Source: Thelephora terrestris (Eukaryota > Basidiomycota > Agaricomycetes > Thelephorales > Thelephoraceae). From it: a stretch of DNA of 64,000 bases. Made by a program: the position numbers and the translations under genes. Shown one piece after another: positions 58,702 to 64,000 of the stretch. Under the pieces are notes generated by a model. The model saw only the letters and a program-made list of their open reading frames with translations, was not told the DNA's origin and searched no databases. The stretch lies in assembly GCA_015956445.1 (NCBI GenBank), contig WIUZ02000002.1, positions 2,480,001 through 2,544,000 on the forward strand. Reading direction: 5' to 3'. Within the stretch, counting starts at the first letter, position 1, and the number at the start of each line of letters is the position of its first letter.

Positions 58702-59899
58702 GGACGTTGTAGAAGCATTTGTATAGCCAGGTTGTTTCGTATTGCCGTGAATGTATGTGCGTTTGTGTGTTTTGAATGATTGGTGTGAAGGATAAGGAGT
58801 GTGAAGCATTCAAAACATAAGAAGTGATAAGAAGAGTTCGAAGAAAGAGCGTGTTATAAAAAGTTTAAAAATACCATGTTCCTGACACTGTTCATAATGA
58901 CGTACATGAGGTCCACGTGTTTCTCCAGCTTCGCAATCCTATCCTCCCTCTCCCTCTCCATGGCATCCAACAAAAGGACGGCCCCGGGTTGCCTAGCTTC
59001 GGGACCAGACCTAGAAGACCTGGTGTCCTCATACCCAGCCTGATCCCAGAATTGAGGAGGAGTGTTATGGGCGGTCAGGAAGTCGACGGCGACTCGATTG
59101 TCGTGAGCGATGTTTGAAGGGGAGTCGTAGAGGTGCTGTTCAACCTCATAAGGGCGGTTGGTCTTGAAGGAAGGGGAAAAGTCGAAAGGGATCGCGTTAG
59201 CGTTGAGAGCGGTAGCATGGACAGTGGAAGACATTGTATGGGAAGGTTGTTTATGAGAGGGGAGAGTAGTCAAGTATTGGTGGGAGTGGAAAAGAGGCGA
59301 TGGAGAGAAAAGACCAATAATCCCACTAGGTTATATATGCCCAAGTCAATGGGGCGCCCAAAAGGGGAAACAATAAAGCCATCACTCATTAAAGTCCCAA
59401 CTAAGGTAAACAAACCCTCAACCCCAATCGCAATTCCATCAAACTCTGAGAAATCCCCACCGATCACGAAAAATCCCCACCACACTTCTATTGCCACCAT
59501 CGATCCAGAGAAATTCCCATCGATCACGGGAAATCCCCAGCGCTCTTCTATTACTACCGTAAAACACGAGAAATCCCCTAATGCTTCCATCAGACTGTTC
59601 CTCTTATTATTCCCATATTACTAATTACTCTTTGTCGTCCTAAGTTCCCCTGACCTGACTCATTCGACCTACCCTAAACTACGCACAGACCATGTGGATC
59701 CCTGTTTGGTTCATTGTAGAATTATGACTCCTGTAGAGGATTGGGTATATAAGGAAGAGCGTTCGCTCCTTTCTTTTCCCCATTCTCAATCTCTTCTGTA
59801 CTCCTCTACCCACAATCCGAATAAACAAAGTAAGCTGAGGAATCCTCCTCACGTCTTATTTCTTCTGACTCATCTTAGTAGGAATACTCCTGCCAGTGT

Positions 59900-60523
59900 A
59901 TGTTCAGTGTCCCCGACCCTTTCCCCTCTACCAGTCCGGTTCAAAGACCAGTCGTCCCCGACACTAGGAGGTCTATCTGGGAGTATAAACTCATCAGAAG
60001 TCTCCAAGTAAACTGAACCGTCGGTTTACTCACCCATTTCCCTTACTACCGACCCTTTGCGGCCCTCGACGCCGGAGTTACCACTCCTCCCTTCTTATTA
60101 GGCGCAGATCACCAGTTCCTTTGGAACTCCAACTTTACTGAAAGTGTCTTAGCGACCGTTTACTTCAGTATAAGTCCGGCCTTTTACTTTCCCAACCCAC
60201 GCATCCACCTTACCACTAATGTCCACACCCACTCCCCTGCTATTATCGTTCTTTGGTGGGAAATACCAACTGAATTACCTTATTCTGTTATAGAATATCT
60301 CGTTAACTTCGAGTGTCTTAGCGATCAAGACTTCGAACCTTTTGTACAGCAATTGAGTCAGTTCTGTCAAGACTATCACTCGCCCGTCCACCCCCATCAA
60401 ACTGAGTCACCACTCTCGCTTGATATTCCTCCTCCTCTCATCTCTACACCCGGTACTCCGTTCAAAACTCGACCCGACACTCCTCACCCGTCCGCTAATC
60501 CTCTAGCACCCCACAAACAGTAA
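59900..60523 (+). pseudogene. E3-B rightward gene with one nonsense codon
   Basis: Corresponds to 37928-38581 of E3-A: 'SIWEYKLIRSLQVN', then TGA (60013-60015) where E3-A has AGA, then 'YYRPFAALDAGVTTPPFLLG', 'ESVLATVYFSISPAFYFPNP', 'PAIIVLWWEIPTELPYSVIE' and the stop 20 bp before the element's end. Most differences from E3-A are conservative, so the protein was under constraint before the nonsense change. Confidence 0.8.
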
Positions 60524-60855
60524 GCAGGCCCACAACCCTGACAAAAGGGAGTGTGAAGCATTCAAACATAAGGAATGGTAAGAAGAATTTGAAGAAAGAG
60601 CATGTTATAAAAAGTTTAAAAATACCATGTTCCTGACACTCACAGTGTGTTCCTGTAATCCAGTCATGTGCTGGTAAGCCAGGTGAGGTTGAGTTAGATG
60701 TTGGTCAGCTAGGGTATTTAAATTAAGGGTGGATTAGATAACAACTGATTAGATGAGGTCAAGTCAAGTTGCATCAGGATAGGTCAGGTGGACCACTTTA
60801 GGTTAGGTTGAGTGATCTGCGGCAGGCCGGGTTAAGGGCCAGGTCAGGGTAGGAC

Positions 60856-63287
60856 TGTCAGGCCGACGCGACCTCTACAGTTCAATAGCACTCTTGCTAT
60901 CCAAACCTATCACACGCAGGGGTCAAACACACAGTTATAACCCTGTTGCAAACCCAGGGATATCGGAAGTCTCTTCACAGACTAGATTGGAGAAGAGGAG
61001 AAAGAAGGAGACAAGGGTCTTCAAGCACTCTTGCTCTAAGCACACAGCAATAGAGGTCACGGAGAGTCTGATGATAACAAATCTAAGGAGTACAGGCTAA
61101 ACTACTCTGAGTATATATACTACTTAGATTTGTGACGTGACAGTGACATGTAACTACCCTAAAGATACAAACACAGACAAACATGGTCCGTGCGCAGCAC
61201 TGCATGGTCTGTGCGTTACGTGGTGACTAATGCTACAAATTATCAGCTGATAAACGAAAGTGTGGCGGCCAATAGCAATTTGAGAGCATTACAAAGCAGT
61301 TACAAAGCATGACGTAGCCTGGGAATGTTCGGAAGGAATGTGGGTATGACTGACTAACAGCCAATGGCAAAAGGGGAGCATATGACTAAGAAATAGGGGC
61401 ATATGATGCCATGTGGGTCATGCGCAGTAAACAATAGAAATGATGACTCAACTCCTGAGTCGTGGAAGGGGCGTGGCATTTGGTATATAACCAAAGGGGG
61501 TTGGATGACTGGTCTTCCAACAAACCCACCTTTGTTACACACACACACACAACCAGCATGCCTCGTGCTCAAACTCGTGTTCCCACTCGTCGTTCTTCCT
61601 CCTACTCTCCTGTCCAGGAGAACAACTTCAATATCGACCGCTTCTCTCATGCTCGTCGGGATGCTTCCCGCCCTTATCCCACTTTGGGAAATGTCATGGA
61701 CCGGACCGCCACCGCCGACCCTAATGAGGGTTTTACCGACTTAGGTTCGGGATGCCGGTTGACATATTTAGCATGTCTGCTGACGTTCCGCTTTAGGATT
61801 TAGGGATTTCATCCAGGCTTCTCGTAGGGTGTCTCGGCGCAAGTTGGCGCGCATCGAGACAAACCCTTATGCGACCGAACTCCTTAATAGGGGTGTCGAG
61901 TTCGTCACTGAGACCAACGAGACCTTCAACTCAGTGTTGGAGGCCAGCGTTATCCATACGGGTAACGTTGGGTCCATGTTGATGGATGAGATAGCTCATG
62001 TCAATGAGCGAGTTGATGGTCGTCGCGAAGAGATCGAGAAGTTGGAGAAGGAGTTCCTTGGATGCCATGAAGGCATTTTGAAGATTGAAGATGAACAGGA
62101 GCAGCAGGGTATGGCGATCGATAGGTTGAAGGTAAGAAAGTTTGGGTCCGGAGTAATTGACCTTTCTAACTCAAACTTTCTTTTAGGGAGAAGTGATCAC
62201 ATTGAAGGACTTGGTCTGGAGTCTCATTGCGAAGACCGGGGAATTGGAAGACGATAAGGTACTGGGACTGGGATCGAAGATAGTTGTCATCTTCTAACCC
62301 TGTTCCTGTTAGATCCGCCTTACTCGCCGTGTCTCCGAGTTGACCGGAGAAGTCCGGGATCTTCAGAGGAGGTGCAGCGAGCCGGAGGTCCGAGTCGAAG
62401 AGGAGGAGGGGGAAGAAGTTCTACATCGGGCCGGGTCGCCGATCATTCCTAATCGGGCCGAGTCGCCGCCTGCTCGTTTATTGGTCCGTCACGAGAACAG
62501 GTTAGTTCCTGTTGACGATGAGGTCATTGAGATCGGGAGCGACGAATTCTATCAGAACGTGGGAGTTGTCCGTAGGGACACTCCTCGTCCTGAGTTCGTG
62601 TCTACTCCTTGGGGTAGTCGCCGTCAATGGCCTGCTCTGGAGTATGATCCGTACGCCGAGTTCGTTCCCGATAGTGAACCAAACTCTGATACGGAGCTTC
62701 CAGATTACGATGATTTGTCGGACGTGGACCCGAACGAGATCCGGGAGCAGAACTGGTTGAACGAGGAGTTGGTGAGATCGGCATTGGAAGTAGTACAAAG
62801 GATCCGAAGAGATATTGATTAGATAACTCTTTTGTACTGTTGGCTTCCAATGAATCTTCTTTCTATTTTGTCTTATTGCGCGTGATCTATGAGTCGTAAA
62901 GCATAATGATTTTCATAAGTCCAATCCAAGGGTCAGATTAATAAGCCGGTTGACTTCTGCGAGAGGTCAGCGCGCGATGCTTATTAATACATCCCTTGTT
63001 GTCGGTAGTCTGAATATCTACTAGTCGTCCAGGGGCAACGGAGGGCCAGGTAGGGGGGATCTTCGTATGAAGGTCCGCCGGTACATGTTCACGTATTATA
63101 CCTCGGGTCTTCTGGGGTATCTTGACTAGTAGCACGTTCCACGTATTGGACTTTGAGTCGTTAAGCATAGGGCATACTGCATAATAAACAGTTTACCGCC
63201 GTGTTTAGGGCAGGGCACCAACTGACTTAGTGGTGATGAGGCGTTAAATAAAGGAAATAAAAGGGGGTAAACGGCGAAATCATCACA
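60856..63287 (+). mobile_element. E1-C: complete copy in a TTAGG-like array (2.43 kb)
   Basis: TGTCAGGCCGACGCGACC at 60856, 'gaaatcatcaca' ending at 63287, AGGAC duplicated (60851-60855 and 63288-63292). Same layout as E1-A with an intact four-exon gene. Because the flank is repetitive, the matching 5-bp duplication here is weaker evidence than for E1-A, but the ends are identical. Confidence 0.93.
61558..62822 (+). CDS. E1-C coiled-coil protein (367 residues), unknown function
   Basis: Exons 61558-61744, 61797-62131, 62187-62258 and 62313-62822 join in frame. The basic head (MPRAQTRVPTRRSSSYSPVQ), a coil from 'RKLARIETNPYATELLNRG' to 'LIAKTGELEDDK', a second short coil 'SELTGEVRDLQRRC', and an acidic tail 'DYDDLSDVDPNEIREQNW' make up the protein. 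Introns: intron 1 has an unusual donor (GTTCGG); introns 2 and 3 are ordinary GTAAG/GTACT. A TATATAA box lies before the ATG (about 61491). There is no known domain I can name. Confidence 0.77.
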
Positions 63288-63735
63288 AGGACTAGGTGAG
63301 GTTAGAATTGGGTTAGGTTTAGGGCAGGTTGGGTTTAGGTTTAGGTTAGGTTAGGCTAGGCTAGGTTAGGTTTAGTGCAGGCCAGGATTAGGGTAGGTTA
63401 TGTTTGGGATGTGTTAGGTTTAGGTTGAGGTTTGGGTTAGGTTAGGGTTAGTTTGAGGTCAGGTTAAATTTAGGGTTAAGTGTAGGTTTAGGGTTAGGTT
63501 CAGGTTTAGTGTTGGATTAAGGTTTAGGGCAGGTTTAGGTTTAGGTTTAGGTTTGGTGCTAGGTTAGGTTTAGGGCAGGCTAGGTTTAGGGCAGGTTAGG
63601 TTTGAGGTTATTTTAGGGTTAGGTTAGGTTGGGTTAGGTTAGGGTTAGGTTAGGTCGGGTTTAGGTTCAGTGTTAGGGTTAGGTTTAGGTTTAGATTAGG
63701 TTAGGCCCAGGATTAGGTTTAAAGCTAGTTTATGA

Positions 63736-64000
63736 CCACAAACCGGTCTGTACTGTATGATATAATGAATATTATAGATTTATTTGTGTTTCCTATTGTT
63801 ATTTATTTCTCTGGGATTTTTGTGGATTTTTTGGGGAAAAAATACATTGATATTGAAATTATGGGCTATTCAATGGATGAAAAGAAAGTTGAAATAATTT
63901 TCATAAAATATTTATCTATATTCTGGATTTTTTTATGATTTTTCCAGCCAGAAAAACAAATTTTTGGATATTTCTGAAATTGATTTACCATTTTGGGCAC
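63736..64000. other. AT-rich end of window, no gene
   Basis: The sequence is AT-rich with a 68-codon frame of low complexity that I do not support as a gene. The last bases ('taccattttgggcac') resemble the 16-bp repeat at 545-650, so the array-plus-'taccatttt' arrangement of the left edge may be repeated here. Confidence 0.5.

Larger units (their letters stand above)
55860..58887 (+). mobile_element. E2-C: complete, uninterrupted reference copy (3.03 kb)
   Basis: TGTCAGGGCCACTCTACC at 55860 and ATGTTCCTGACA ending at 58887; CTGTT duplicated (55855-55859 and 58888-58892). About 1.1 kb of leader with a CTATAAGAAG box precedes a single spliced gene, and about 320 bp follow its stop. The leader has lost a stretch that E2-A and E2-B keep (the 'acatcccttgttgtc' region). 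No direct terminal repeats within the element and no retroelement enzyme. Confidence 0.95.
55295..59234 (-). pseudogene. E3-B leftward gene, split by E2-C
   Basis: Starts at 59234 (MSSTVHATALNANAIPFDFS) with 'HLYDSPSNIAHDNRVAVDFL' and 'DAMEREREDRIAKLEKHVDL'. E2-C entered at 'MYVIMNS' and the coding sequence resumes at 55855 with 'NSLNEDSSHF' and 'FRYFGHQCRGAYCTDPPCKS', ending 'CACDVDPFVLV' at 55295. The Cys-rich tail matches E3-A (CRECW, HRCPYTQDCAC). A TATA-like 'gcatatataacc' lies upstream near 59335. Confidence 0.8.
55190..60543 (+). mobile_element. E3-B element, interrupted by E2-C
   Basis: Left end TGTCACGAACGCGTGACA at 55190, right end CCTGACA at 60543, with AAAGG duplicated (55185-55189 and 60544-60548). 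It contains E2-C (55860-58887); without that it is about 2.32 kb. Gene layout equals E3-A: a leftward gene on the left and a rightward gene on the right, but no MITE. Confidence 0.93.
54501..60638 (+). mobile_element. E2-D: 3' part of an E2 element, host of E3-B
   Basis: Begins in the last exon ('gtcagtcagttggtgccgat'), reads 'RPVTKGQRC'-like sequence with a stop (54608), and continues through the conserved tail frames (to 55091), then is interrupted by E3-B at 55190. The end of E2 resumes after 60543 and finishes CCTGACA at 60638. It is more diverged than E2-A, B and C, so it is the oldest E2 copy. The 5' part is absent. Confidence 0.8.
60639..63735 (+). repeat. Degenerate TTAGG-like array interrupted by E1-C
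   Basis: 60639-60855 and 63288-63735 hold irregular variants such as GGTTAGG, GTTTAGG, GGGCAGG and CAGGTTAGG with the G-rich strand on plus. E1-C (60856-63287) with its AGGAC duplication splits it. The array is much more degenerate than that at 90-200. Confidence 0.85.

Overview
The window looks like a repeat-rich chromosomal region of a mushroom-forming basidiomycete (Agaricomycetes). The evidence is genes cut by many 45-60 bp introns with CTRAC-type branch points, a tandem family of agaric-type seven-helix membrane proteins, a fungal mitochondrial enoyl reductase, and several Plavaka-type transposases. No genus is claimed.

Layout. 1-660: TTAGG-type array and A-rich tandem repeats. 857-8733: the only ordinary host genes, namely three minus-strand copies of a seven-helix membrane protein and ETR1/MECR (5766-7192), with a rearranged duplicate of the ETR1 tail at 9225-9690. 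10220-16567: a divergent transposon pair (DUF6532-like gene and Plavaka transposase). 17037-63287: almost entirely mobile elements nested in one another. 63288-64000: degenerate TTAGG array and AT-rich DNA.

The most interesting content is four families (here E1, E2, E3, E4) of 2.3-3.0 kb elements that begin TGTCA, end in CA (usually CCTGACA), and are flanked by 5-bp target-site duplications (TSDs). I identified exact 5-bp TSDs for E1-A/B/C, E2-A/C, E3-A/B and E4. Each carries one or two intron-containing genes for coiled-coil or unknown proteins, with its own TATA-like box, and no reverse transcriptase, integrase or transposase that I can see. They may be giant gene-bearing solo LTRs or a new kind of non-autonomous element.

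Other notable features: an 8.3 kb Plavaka transposon that has captured an intron-containing piece of the mitochondrial ATP synthase beta gene; a 5.5 kb foldback element made of 35-bp minisatellite arms around a palindromic TTAGG-like core, inserted in a third Plavaka gene; several CACTG-ended MITEs and foldbacks with 3-bp TSDs; and intron oddities (back-to-back introns with no exon between, precise intron presence/absence between copies, and near-identical introns in unrelated genes).

Nesting, from outside in. A Plavaka locus with divergent genes (about 28.8-54.0 kb) received E4, two foldbacks, E2-B, E1-B and the minisatellite element; E2-B received E3-A, a MITE and E1-A; E3-A received a MITE. 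E2-A (17037-28658) received the ATP2-bearing Plavaka. E2-D (54501-60638) received E3-B, which received E2-C. E1-C sits in a TTAGG-like array. All coordinates of exons are hand-read and unverified by transcripts.
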